A stretch of DNA of 64,000 bases from Pyropia yezoensis (taxonomy: Eukaryota > Rhodophyta > Bangiophyceae > Bangiales > Bangiaceae), in assembly GCA_009829735.1 (NCBI GenBank), contig CM020618.1, positions 3,160,882 through 3,224,881 on the forward strand, written 5' to 3'. The notes under the pieces are model-generated. The model searched no databases. It was not told where the DNA came from and saw only the letters and a list, made by a program, of their open reading frames with translations. This document shows, in pieces, positions 42,442-53,500 of this stretch (the first letter of the stretch is position 1; every line of letters starts with the position of its first letter). The position numbers were made by a program, and so were the translations under genes.

Positions 42442-42860
42442 TCAGTCGCGACGACCGCGAATGCGCCGCGCCAGCATGATGTCCTTGAGGTTGACGGTGA
42501 CGCGCTTGGCATGGGACGCGCACAGCACAGGGTCTTCAAAAAGCTGCACAACGTGCTGCACCACCACCTCCTGCTGCGCGGTAGAGGCGGCCTCCTGGAA
42601 GCGCACGCCAGGGGTAGCGACATTATCAGCGATCTTGCGAACAAGGCGATGGAAAGGCGCCTGAGGTACGAGAAGGCTGGGGTGCTTCTGAAAGTGACGA
42701 ATCTCACGCAAGGCCATGGTGCCACGGCGGCATGACGCACATGCATGCGAATGCCTGCGTTGGCATGAATGCGGCGCCGTGCGGCAGCGGTGGGCTTGCG
42801 CCTGGTCTTGGTGACGAAGGGCGGGCAGCGCTGCGGCGTCACACTCTTCACGCGGCCCAT
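42442..42860 (-). pseudogene. centromeric histone H3 (CenH3/CENP-A-like), one apparent frame break
   Basis: The minus strand encodes a complete histone-fold H3: GTMALREIRHFQK, LLVPQAPFHRLVRKIADNV, RFQEAA, LFEDPVLCASHAKRVTV and KDIMLARRIRG, ending RRD-stop at 42442. Signs of a centromeric variant are divergence from canonical H3 in helices 1 and 2, a loop-1 one residue longer than in H3 (DNVATPGVRFQ), and RHFQK plus LLVP as in plant CenH3. A histone-like basic tail starts at the ATG at 42860 (MGRVKSVTPQRCPPF, TKTRRKPTAAARRR) but in another frame. One extra nucleotide near 42733 would join it to the fold. That may be a sequencing error or a real lesion. CenH3 would mark centromeric nucleosomes. 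The B2 LTR lies 240 bp downstream. Confidence 0.72.
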
Positions 42861-45099
42861 GTCGGTGTGACAGTGTGCCCGAATGGGTGGGCTGCTGGGA
42901 GATGCGTGCGACCGCAAGGCTGGTTGTTGGAGGATGGTCGCTATCCTGAGCCTTTATTCCTGCAGCCAGAGGCAAGGGATGCCGACTGAGGCCGTCCGGC
43001 CGCAAAGACGACCGACAAACTCTGACGGCGGCACCGCGGATGCCTTCTGCTTTCACAAAATCGCAGGAAACGTGGCGTGCCAAATGTTTTGGGCTTCCTG
43101 TGAGATGAAGAAATGAATGACGCTGCGCAGCCCCTACGGCACTTTCCCGCAAACACGAGGCGCAGTCGTCCCTGCTGGTGAGACTGCATAGGACGACCAG
43201 TCGTAACACTGTGTGATTCGTACTCGTGGGGATCCTGTGCGCTGCTGGTGCCCACCGGTTGTGGGGATACGTTTGTGGGGAAACACCCTTGCAACAGCGT
43301 GTGCCTGCCCACCATCACGAAGGCAGTGCGGAGTGCGTGTGGGAATGCATCCCGCTAGGACGCACGGCAAGGGGTAGGCGAATGCGGCCTTTTTTGAGCC
43401 GGGGAGATAGAGGTCCTCAGCGAGCCGTCTTTCGTGCGGCACCTCCATGAGAATATCTCACTGTCGGTCGTGTGACTGGGCCCGTGACTGCACACGCTCC
43501 ACACGCTGGTCAATCGAGACCATCCACGTCGCTGGGCAGCCCCCCAGGCTGCACTCGCCAATCACAAGGACGAAACGTGGTCCCTGTTCGCGGCAGCCGA
43601 GAACAACTCGGACTGGAAGACCCGCTCCGATTTCAGGGAATGGCCGCGGTCGGGCCGTCCGATTCACATCGCGAACAACCATGGCTCGCAGAGAGGCCTT
43701 GGGCCGGCATATTCAGCAAACAGGATCGTGCATTAGCAAGCCGGACTGGAACCACCTCGCCCATTTCACCGGTCCATTGCAACCCGGGACACGGTTCGCG
43801 CAGTGGTCCCCGGAAGCCCGCGATCTTGCCATCGCCGAGCACGTGACGCCCACAACGAGCCCTACTTACCAACACAATGGAGCTACACGAGAGTCTGGCG
43901 GACATGTGACGCGCCTGGAAGACCAGCCAGGGCACGTGTCGGGGTCCTGTCAAAGGTTGCGTTCCACACCGATGTGGCCTCGTTCGGGAAAAGCACCATA
44001 GATAGTAGTCGCTGGACGACGTCGGACCAAGTCCAACGAAGAAGCAGATTATTCGGGGGATCACAATGACAAAACCCACGCGGTCCGGAGATTGAGCGCG
44101 ATCGCCGCAGATCACAACTGAACGAGCCCCTGTGTGAACTACTATGACACGATCAAGGGCGACATGTCGACTAAATTTGTCGATCGTGAGCGGTCGTACG
44201 CGTCAAATAGACTTGATTGACACCAATTTATTTGACGATCGCCGCGCAGAACGCGATCTCGTGGCCATATCTCATGAGGGCCCTCTCCGACCGGCGCACT
44301 CAGCGCATCGCCATGATGCTGTCGGCCCGGGCTTACGTTTTGCCCCCCTCATACACCCGCACAGTGGGGGGGGGCGCTAAGTTCTTGCCGCCTGGGTCGG
44401 GTCTGGCGCAGGCGTATCACCGATGCTCCCGCCTGTCACGGGGATCCCTTCCGCGCTTGTTGCGGGGGAGCCCCTCCCGCTCTCCCCTCAAGCCCGCTGT
44501 CGGCCGCCTCCTCTGGGGTCGGCCACCCCGGCGGACGCCACTACCACGACCGCATGGGTCCTGCGGCACGATCCCCACCGTGTTGCCTGCTTGGCGCACG
44601 ACCCCCTCGCACTTTCCGACGGCAACCTCATGTGCTGGGCCCAGGAAGGTCCAATCAGAACCCCGCACAACGCGGCTCCCCTCCAGCCCGCCGCCGAGTC
44701 GCCAGCGCGTAGGCGCGGCGCCCATTCGGACTCCCCGATCCCAAGGACGATACCTTCCGGGTCTTTCCCTCCGCGCTCTTCACCACCCGTCCAGCGCCAA
44801 CGGTCGCGCGGAGTGGCCAAGCAGAAACCTTCACACGGACTGCAATCCCTGCTGGGCTTGCCCCCCTACCCCCACTCCACCGTCCAGCCACACCTGCGCG
44901 AGCGGGTCGCCCGGTCGAGGTGCCCACAATGCGCACCAGGCGCCTCCCGCCCCCCTCTACACGGCTGTCAACGCGACACAGCGCACGCGCTGCGGCCGGT
45001 CGGACAGGCTGATCACAGTTGTGATTTCAGTCCGGCGCCCCACACCGCGCCCCCACCAGCGCCTTCCAGAAGGCCCCACCCGCGCGGGTCTCCAGTTCC
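42861..45099. other. unassigned region upstream of the CenH3-like gene
   Basis: Open frames on both strands (for example 43447-44001 plus and 43633-44115 minus) have no recognisable motif and are probably chance frames in GC-rich DNA. 44140-44240 is distinctly AT-richer. From about 44400 the DNA becomes C-rich and grades into the minisatellite. The first few hundred bases may contain the CenH3 promoter. Confidence 0.5.
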
Positions 45100-46360
45100 C
45101 GCCCGACTCCAACAGGAGTAGCTTCAGGGCTCCCCCGTCCGCGCCACATGCCGCATTCCATCTGCAACCGGGGGGTGGGTCGCCTTGTCGGCGCCCCTTC
45201 AAAAACCCGCCAACGCTGCGATGCTGCCCCGCACCCCTCTAAAACAAGCGCCTTTCCCCCCCCTCATATCGCGCCTTCCAGGCGCGACATTCGGGCAAGG
45301 CGCCATGTTGGCGCGCCATCCCCCAAACACAAAAGCTGTGGGCCGTCTCGCCCCGCCCCCCCCAACACCCTCCATCCGCATGATGTGGACGGGGCTCCCT
45401 CTCCGCTCCCCAACCCGGAAGCAGAAGACCTGGGAGACTCCCTTCTCCCTCCCAGTTCGGCCTCCCATCCGCAATCGGTGGGCGGGCCCCCCCGTCGGCG
45501 ACCCGACCACCAACCACATAAACTGGGCCCCCCCCCCCGGCCCCCCCAACTCTGCCTTCCATCCGCATTTGGTGGGCCGTGCCCCCCGTCGGCGACTCGA
45601 CAGCCAACCACAAAAGCTGCGGGGCAACCCCCCTTTGCGCTTACACCGCCTTCCTTGCACACCCGGCGGGCGAGGCGGCCCGCCCGTGGCCCAGCCCCCA
45701 ACCGCAAGTGCTGCCGGGCTCCTGCCCCCCACCCACACCGCCCTCTAAGCACACCCCGTGGGCGGGGCGCCCCGTCGGCGCCCCAGCCCCCAACCGAAAA
45801 TGCTGCGGGGCTCCCGCCCCCTCCCAACACCGCCCTCCAGACACACCCGGCGGGCGGGGCGCCCCGTCCGTGGCTCAAACCCCAACAGGACATTCTGCCG
45901 GGCTCCCAAGCCCCCCCCCACACCACCCTCCAGACAGACGCCGTGGGCGGGGTGCCCCGTCGGGGCCCCAGTCCCCAACTGAAAATGCTGCGGGGCTCCC
46001 GCCCCCCCCCGACACCGCCCTCTAGGCACACCCGGCGGGCGGGGCGGCCCGTCCATGGCCCAACCCCCAACCGGAAATGCTGCAGGGCTCTTGCCCCCCC
46101 CCGACACCGCCCTCCAGGCACACCCGGCGGGCGGGGCGCCCCGTCCGTGGCTCAAACCCCAGCCGGAAATTCTGCCGGGCTCCCAAGCCCCCCCCCACAC
46201 CACCCGCCAGACAGACGCCGTGGGCGGGGTGCCCCGTCGGCGCCCCAATTCCCAACCGCAAAGTATGCGGGGCTCTCTCCTCCCCCCCACACACCGCCCT
46301 CCAGGCACACACGGAAGGCGGGGTGCCCCGTAGGCGCCCCAACCGCAATCTGGTCGGGGC
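45100..46360 (+). repeat. GC-rich minisatellite, 92-94-bp unit, about 13 units
   Basis: The phase marker GGCGGGGNGCCCCGT or variants recurs at 45481, 45575, 45669, 45761, 45853, 45946, 46038, 46130, 46223 and 46317, with spacings 92-94. Units fall into subtypes. Those at 45853 and 46130 resemble each other (TGGCTCAAACCCC, AATTCTGCCGGG or ACATTCTGCCGGG), as do those at 45946 and 46223, implying a three-unit higher-order period of 277 bp. Long open frames on both strands here are by-products of the repeat. Confidence 0.85.
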
Positions 46361-46710
46361 ACCTCCTCGAGCGCGTGCGCGGGGTGTGCGTGGGCGGCGG
46401 CCGGCGGGCGTTCGTGGGCGGGGGTTGGTTGGTGTGCGCGGGCGTGTTGGGGCGTTAAGATAGGTGGGCGCACTGAGAGGGGTAGATCGAAGGGGGGGGG
46501 GTGGGTGCGCGCACGGGGCCCCGTGCCGCCTGTTGGACGGAGCATACTCTCCCGCCCGTGGAAACGGCACCGCCGCGCCCGCGCTTTTCCACCGCCACCA
46601 CCGTGCACGGTGGCCGTGCCCAGCTCAACCCAACCCTCCCGCCCTCGACCGCCACCGCGCCGCGCGCGGCTCGCCCCGCCCTCTCTGCCCGCCACCCGCT
46701 CCTGCCCGCC

Positions 46711-48618
46711 ATGCATGGCTACTGCAACGGCCGCGGCGATGGTCGCCGTGGCGGCCCGGCGGGACCGCCGCGTTATCGCCGCAACTCCTGGGAGCAGCAG
46801 CAGCTGCAGCAGCCGTACGCCGACTGGGCGTCGTCGCCGTCGACCTCGCCGTCTCTGCTCTGCCACTGGACGTTCCCTTGCCCGTGGACGGCCGCGCCCC
46901 CTCCCGGCTGGACCTTTGGGCCCCCGCCGCCTTTTTATGGCGGCCGAGGCCGCTGCTGGGACGCCGGCACCCCCACTATCTGCCACAACGGCAACGACGA
47001 GTGGGACCGACGAAGCGGCTTCCCGTGCCCTCCTCGTGACCACCGCGACGAGCAGCCGCGCCCCCGTACCCCCGTCTGCACCACTGACGGACGTGACGAC
47101 TACCGAGAGACCCGACGTAACGACGCGGGCAACGAGGACCGCTGGGCAGCGTCCTGCCCCCCGCCCTCCCTTCCCAACGACGAAGACCGCCTGCCGCGCA
47201 GCTTCGACCGACGGGTCCCGCAGCTCCCGCCCCAACCGCCCACGCCCCAGCCCCCGCCCCGCCGCCTCCGTACTGCGACGACCAGGCCGGCCCGCCAGGC
47301 GCCACCTCTCGACGCCGTCTGCCACGCCACGCCTCCCGCGCCCTCTATCCGGCTCAAGGTCGTCCGCGTCGCTAACAGAGCTACCGTCACCAATGGCTCG
47401 GGCCTGGGCTGGTCCGAGGCGGAGCTGACCTGCCTGTGCCAGGCCTGGCTGGAGAAGACGCGGGACAACATTGTGGGGACGGACCAGAAGGGAGCCGACT
47501 TTTACAACGGCGTGCGGACGGTGTACCTGGACCTGATGCGCGCCCGTGGCACGCAGCCGCAGACAAGCGACCGGACGGTGGGGGCGCTGACAAAAACATG
47601 GGACAAGGTGAAGAAGAGGACGAGTGCGTTTGCGTCATCGTTCCTGGCCGTGCAGCGGCTGAAGCTGACGGGCAACCCGTCGGAGGAGGCTGTCATCCAG
47701 GGAGCGCTGGCCCACAGCAAGGGCGTGGATATTTACGAGGCCATCCGGGCTCACCAGGCGCGCCAGGAGGGGACCGAGACGGACGCTGGGGCGAAGCGCA
47801 AGTACTACGCCCAGAAGAAGTACGTACCGTCCTGGAAGGTGCTGAGACACTCGGACAAGTGTAGCGGGGCTGCTAGTGCGGCTACTGTGGGGATTGGCAC
47901 CCGGAGCAGCACGGAAGGGAGCGGCGACAGCAACGAAGAAGTGGATACGGACGACCCGACAAAGGGCCCCAGCACGACTGGCCAACTGGGGGGCCCTGCC
48001 CGCAGGTTTGACCCCCGCACCACTGGGAACAAGGCGGCAAAGCGGGGACAGAAGGAGGACCTGGCTGCGGCGCGCGAGGAGCGCGCGAGCGCGGATGCAC
48101 TGAACGCTATTTCTGCTGCGTCCGCCGAGCGGTCTGCCATCATTCTTTTCAACCAGCCGGGCATGAGCGACACCGATGAGGCGAATCTATTCATGCGCAC
48201 GAAGGCGCGGCAGATGCTGGAGGCAGCCGGCGTCTTTGTTGGCCACCCGCACGGGAAATCCTGGACTCCTGCCGACCTGCCTGCCGCTGTGGCGGGCTAT
48301 CGAGCCACAGGGGTCTCCGCCGTGTACGAGGTGATCGATGAAGACGACGCGGAGTCGCAGACGGAGCGCCCGCCACCTCCGCCCCCCGCGGCGCCGTTGT
48401 CTATGGCGCCCTCGCCGGCGCCGCCTCCTGTGACGCCCGGTCCGCAGCCCAAGGTCCCGTCCCCGATTGCCACCGAGCAGGGTGCCGCTACGGCCGACGC
48501 TACACCTCCCCATGCTGCCCCGCACGGGCCGGCCGACGACAACGCCTGTCCCACTCCTGTGCGCGTGGGGGGGTTGGCGAGAGTGCACCCCTCTCTCGAG
48601 CGGCCAAGCCCCAGCTGA
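46711..48618 (+). CDS. PIF/Harbinger Myb/SANT-like accessory protein (ORF1)
   Basis: The protein is 635 residues from the ATG at 46711; the frame is open upstream but only with a GTG. The first 210 residues are Pro/Arg-rich. The conserved domain is residues of about 225-380: GLGWSEAELTCLCQAWLEK, IVGTDQKGADFYNGVRTVY, ALTKTWDKVKKRTSAFASSF, and a terminal YVPSWKVLRHSD. This is the pattern of the Myb/SANT-like, NAM-associated family encoded by PIF/Harbinger transposons. An Ala/Glu-rich helix and a Pro-rich tail follow. In these transposons the protein binds DNA and assists nuclear import of the transposase. It converges on the transposase at 49040-50551, tail to tail, 421 bp apart. An origin as a host gene from the same family cannot be excluded. 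Confidence 0.78.
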   Translation: MHGYCNGRGDGRRGGPAGPPRYRRNSWEQQQLQQPYADWASSPSTSPSLLCHWTFPCPWTAAPPPGWTFGPPPPFYGGRGRCWDAGTPTICHNGNDEWDRRSGFPCPPRDHRDEQPRPRTPVCTTDGRDDYRETRRNDAGNEDRWAASCPPPSLPNDEDRLPRSFDRRVPQLPPQPPTPQPPPRRLRTATTRPARQAPPLDAVCHATPPAPSIRLKVVRVANRATVTNGSGLGWSEAELTCLCQAWLEKTRDNIVGTDQKGADFYNGVRTVYLDLMRARGTQPQTSDRTVGALTKTWDKVKKRTSAFASSFLAVQRLKLTGNPSEEAVIQGALAHSKGVDIYEAIRAHQARQEGTETDAGAKRKYYAQKKYVPSWKVLRHSDKCSGAASAATVGIGTRSSTEGSGDSNEEVDTDDPTKGPSTTGQLGGPARRFDPRTTGNKAAKRGQKEDLAAAREERASADALNAISAASAERSAIILFNQPGMSDTDEANLFMRTKARQMLEAAGVFVGHPHGKSWTPADLPAAVAGYRATGVSAVYEVIDEDDAESQTERPPPPPPAAPLSMAPSPAPPPVTPGPQPKVPSPIATEQGAATADATPPHAAPHGPADDNACPTPVRVGGLARVHPSLERPSPS

Positions 48619-49039
48619 CAAAGGCCTCGGCTGCTTCCCAGGCGGCTATCCGGTCGCTGGGTTTTTTGGGGGGTTGCCGCCTCCCCGCTGGCGGCGGCGC
48701 CCCCCCACCCTTCCCAACAGCGTGGCGTTGCGGGTGGTGGCGGCGTTTCTGCTTTGTTGGGGGGCGCCACACTCCGTGTCACCTAGCAGGCAATGCTACG
48801 GTGGCGCTCCTGTCCTTGGCTTTAGCTCTGTTCCACTGTGCTCTTACCCCTGAGATCCCACCTGCTCACACGCTGCCCGGTATGCTGCGCATATCGTGTC
48901 CACTGTTAAAAACTGGCTCTGTCCACTCCACGACCTGGTCTCTTGCGCGCTGGCCACTCATATATATGGCCGCCAAGACAAAAAAAATCCAAGGAAAAAT
49001 TAAACCCCTGCTGAACGGGGAAAAAAAAAACTTTTAATG
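48619..49039. other. intergenic region between convergent Harbinger ORFs
   Basis: No ORF is supported. It has A-rich runs near 48980-49035 and C/G runs near 48660-48740. It presumably holds the 3' UTRs of both genes. Confidence 0.5.
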
Positions 49040-50551
49040 TCATGTACATGATGCCAAGTAGCGACAGGTCCCTCGCAGGTACGGCTCCAGAATAGCCCCG
49101 CGCGCGGCGAAGATGTTCTCAGCGAGGTCGTCCCGCAGTGCCTCGTGCTCGCGCGTGCTGCGCACCTCTCCCCACGCGTGCATCGCCCGTATGAAAGCGT
49201 TCGGGGCAACTTGGCCGATCGGCTGCACAATGGGCGGCTCGTGGTCCCCGGCGACGATGCCCACGGCTGGCCCGCCGCCCCCCCCGCCGCCAGGTGCTGC
49301 AGTCCCGGCGGCAGCGGCCACAGGTCCAAGCTCCTCATCAACTCCCCCCACGTCTCCTGCCGCAGCCGCGGTCAGGTCCCGCCGCTGCTGGCCAAGATAG
49401 CCCCCCCTGCGTTGCTCTGTTACCATGTTGTGCAAGATTGCCACTTCCTTCACCACTGCGCAGATAGTAGTCACCCGTGCGTAGCGCGCTGGGTGCATGG
49501 CGATGTGGAAGCGGGCCGTCAAGACGGCGTAAAGCCGCTCCACGTCCCTCGGCAACGCCTCCTGCAGCCCGTTGAACGTCTTCCGCTTCTCGGTGTTTGC
49601 GTTGCTGTACGAGGAAGTAAAAAAACGGTAGCTGGGGTAGATGCCGTCCACCAGATAGCAAAGCAGCGTGTGCGTTTTGCCGATGACCGTAAATGGCTTA
49701 CTGCGAAGATGTCAGTCCCCAGCAGTGACGGCTTGGTAGAGCGGCGACTGCTGCATCACGTTCAGGTCGTTCATGCTTCCCGAACACCACACAAAGAGGT
49801 GCCAGATGTACAGGTCCTCATCACAAACCGTCTCCAGCACCACCGCGCGCCGCCCCTTCCGGTTCTGGTATAGGCCCGCCGGACTCTTGGGGCAGTATTT
49901 CCACTCCCATTGAGAACAGTCCAGCGACCCGATACACCCCGGAATCCCCCTGGCCGCGTTACGTCGCAATATGATCGCTAACTCTGCATCGTTGGGGGGG
50001 TGCAGGTAGATAGGTCCAAACTCATCAACCAGAAAGGTCAACAGGCGCTTCACAGCCAGTTCAATGGCCGAGGCGGATACGCGGCAGTACTCGTCAGCAC
50101 GGTCAGTTGCTTCCCCGTAGGCCAGCACACGAAAAGCGCCGACCAGCTTCCGGAGCGGATGGGACTGCAGGCGACCTGTGGCATTAGTGGACTGCTTCCA
50201 CCACGGCCGCTCGCACAGTGCGCGGTAGATCCGCACAAACACCTGCCGGGGAACACGAAAACGACGCTCAAAGTCACTCTCGGAGTACAACGGCGGGGCC
50301 CCGTTCAGACCAAAATAGTCCTTCAAAATGAGGTGAACACCCCGGGCAAAGTCACGCTGCTTGGTGGCCCCGCGACCTCGGGGAGACCCCCGGAAAGGTC
50401 AGCGGCGGGCGCGACGGGACGCGCGCGCCCGCCGCCGAAAGAGGCGCATCACCGCCAGGTGCGCGGCAACAGCAGAGGCAGCTTCCAAGTCTTTCTGGTC
50501 CTGCAGCAGTGCACCAACATCTAGGTCCAGCGTGATGTCGTGAGGGTCCAT
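49040..50551 (-). pseudogene. PIF/Harbinger DDE transposase with two in-frame TGA stops
   Basis: One frame runs 504 codons from the ATG at 50551 (MDPHDITLDLDVGALL) to the stop at 49040. It includes QRDFARGVHLILKDYFG, ESDFERRFRVPRQVF, catalytic Asp in IGSLDCSQWEWKYCP, Asp in SGSMNDLNVMQQSPLY, DGIYPSYRFF, and Glu in PRDVERLYAVLTARF, the DDE_Tnp_4 pattern. TGA occurs at 50399-50401 (after RASRRARR) and at 49712-49714 (after QAVTAGD). Both could come from single transitions (CGA and TGG codons). The C-terminus has a Gly/Ala-rich insertion. No terminal inverted repeats were found by eye. Confidence 0.82.
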
Positions 50552-53500
50552 TGGGTCGGGCCACGGGCGCCGGTGGTGGCCCGTAGTGCCGCGAGACGGG
50601 TGGCGACGAGAATGGTAGCGACGACGGCGGGGGGCTACGGGGGGCGACGACCACGGAGACCGGCCCGCAACCGCCGCCACCTGATGTGGCAACATGACAG
50701 GGGGGCCAGTGTGCAGCTCCCCCCCGGCCCACTGGCCCCACCTGTCACTGCCCAGCAAATGGGAGCCAAAGAACCTCCCCACCTGGCGTTCGCTCCCCCA
50801 TTCACACAGCGCCAGCAGTGCGGGCCGTAAGGGGCCCGCCTGTGGCGCCCCCAGGAAGGTGACCGGCTGCGACAGCACGACAGCATGCTGACCCCCTCCC
50901 AGACCGCGTGCCCATTGGGACTGTCAAAATGATCTCGTGACATTCTCTACCGGCGACCGGACACGGCAGACAGTGTAGCGGACCCGTAGCAAGGGGTGCT
51001 AGGCGAGCCAGGAAAGACGGTCTAGCATCTGTCCTGAAGTGCCACAGTCCGAGGTGGGGGGGAGTGCTGAGTCGTCGTACGAGCAGCGATCGTCCAGCGT
51101 CGCAGACGCGATCGAGTACACTTGGAAAAGTATTCGAAAACTTGCCGTGTCATGGGCTGCATGTGCTCCCAGAACAGCCCAAATCGGGTTCGCAGATGGG
51201 GAATTGTCTTGGTCACACCCCATTCTTAAAAAGAAAGGGGGATGACCAAGACCAAGCCCCATTCTTGACTTCCAATGTGGATGGAGGAACATTGATTGAG
51301 GTAACTCGGCCTAATCCCGCAGGAACCTGCTTGGAAGTCCAGTGTTGCTGTCTGAGGTCGCGAACCACCGCATGGACCATACACACCAGAATTGACGCAT
51401 ATTTGGACCGTTTCGGCTGCAAGTTTCTGAAGTTCATGCTTATTGCGTTGGGATTCGCTGTTGCAGGTTGTGCTCTAAAACATTCATCCATGGGAGAACG
51501 ACTGTAGTGCTCTAAGAGTTCTATTAAGAATGCCGCGTGTGTCACGTGTGCGGTACTGCTTGGTGGGACTATCCCTGTAGTCCGCGGACTCTCGGGGATG
51601 GTCAAGACGACAACGTAGTTGAGCTCGGACGAGGGCAACATGTCTGAAACACGTCGGCTTCAGGTCTGCGTGGTCACGTCGACGCCCCAGAACCTTCCAG
51701 AGGCAAGAAATGAAACCTTGACCACAATCCGCTTGCGACAGGAAAATGCGACAAAGACCGCCCGCAGGTGCCCAATAAGCCCTCCACACAGTGGCGTGCG
51801 AGACTATTCAAAAATTGTATCGTAGAACGGTTCAAGAACTGAACATACCGAAGAGCCCTGAATATCACCAATTCGACAAAACGGTAACATTGCCTTCAAA
51901 TGCAACTTCAAGAACACCCATAAATATGCTACTCAAAACTAAACTTGTCGCATTTTAACAAGAACTGTTGAACCGTTCTGCAAACTGTTCCAGAGTCAAG
52001 AGAAAAAATGTTGACCAGAATCATCAGCGCCCACTCTCGGAATCGGTCTGGGAACTGTTCAGGGACTCGGAACGATGAAAACATGGTAAAGTAATGACGA
52101 GAACTGGTAGGGATTTTTCCTCAAGTCTGCGACTTGCAGTTCCTGAAGGCTGAACTCGACCAGATTGTCTGCATTTTGCGCCCGCTCCCGTGCCTCAGCA
52201 ACGTTCAGCTGAACGCTAAGATATCCGGGCGAGCAAGGCGAGTTATCCGCGAGAGCAGTGCGAAGAGCAAAAAACTCGTTAACTTCAAAGAGGACACAAG
52301 CTGCTCTTGGAACGGCCATGAGAACTGAAGCCAAAACTTTCATGAAAACAATCTCGGGCTTTTTTCCCCGATATTGTTGGCGCCAAGAGTGCGACAGTTC
52401 TGCCATTATGCATGGCAAGAATATTGCAGCACGACAAAAGCAACATTGAAAAAGTATTATGCACTATGTTCCCTGGCTCGGCAGGAACCTTTTTATTCGT
52501 TTCTTGCAGTTTCAGATATCGCAGAAATGCTCTCGGCAACCCAGAATTCTTTGCTGATATTTCGTAATAAGGGAATAGTATTTCAGGTTAAGGAAAGCTC
52601 GAATAAGATACTTCCGTATGTGTTTTGAATCGTGCCCATGACAATCCCAGGATCGCCACGGAAATGTTCCGAAGATTTTATTCAAGACTGTTCCAGATCG
52701 GTCGATCTCAGCTTACAGGAAGCGTCACATCACGCTGTGGAGAGCGTCTGATGTCGACAAATCTCCAAAGCTGCTCGGAAGTTCATTGAACGGCTTATGC
52801 GAAACCAATGTAGAATTTATGATTACATGCTGCGAGCAGCCTTCGCTGGACACTGTGCTAAAGCTTATGGGCCACGTCACATGAAGCGTGATCCGGCACG
52901 CTTGACGGCGGCCAGCTGACTGCCCAGCTGGCTCGCTGCCGGTCCCACCATCGCTGCCGTGCTTCCCCGGACTCTCGCGCGGGGCGTTGCCGTCTTCTTC
53001 CTCATCGCGATCGGTTCTCCTAGGCTTCAGGGGCGGTGACGAGCCGCACAAAGCGGATCTCCCACCACCGGCAGCCAGGATGCATGCTGCCTTGGCAGCC
53101 TTTTTGGTGTCGATCGCTAAGCAGGCCTCAATGAGAGTCAGGGAGGCTCGCATGAAGCCTTGCTTCGTCAGCAAGCCCGTCCATCGGCAGGTGTGGTAGA
53201 GCGCACAACATCGCTTTTGCCGCTTGTATTCGAAAAACCAAAAACAAGACACTGCAAAGAACTGGATTCTTCAGGAGAAAATACAATTCGTCCCAAGGAA
53301 TAGCGTATACTATTTTCGTGTACGAGTCCTGGACCGGAAGAGAGAATGAGTGCCCGCCTTGTTTACTGCTCTTGTCGTGCTCCTAGTGCCAGAACAAGGC
53401 CGCATGTAACCGTACTAGCCCATCAAGCATTTTTCGGCTGTCGCTCCCCCTTTGAGATAGGGGAAATCTGGGGATCCTAGGGACCCCCAACACTCGCGCC

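Noticed and set aside
45148..47325. Long open frames of 436 codons (plus) and 526 codons (minus) over the minisatellite
   Set aside because: Both follow the 92-94-bp repeat and exist on both strands at once; the repeat composition explains them.
49712..50401. TGA reassignment or selenocysteine in the Harbinger transposase
   Set aside because: The expected residues are Arg and Trp, not one amino acid, and other genes here end in TGA; simple nonsense mutations are sufficient.
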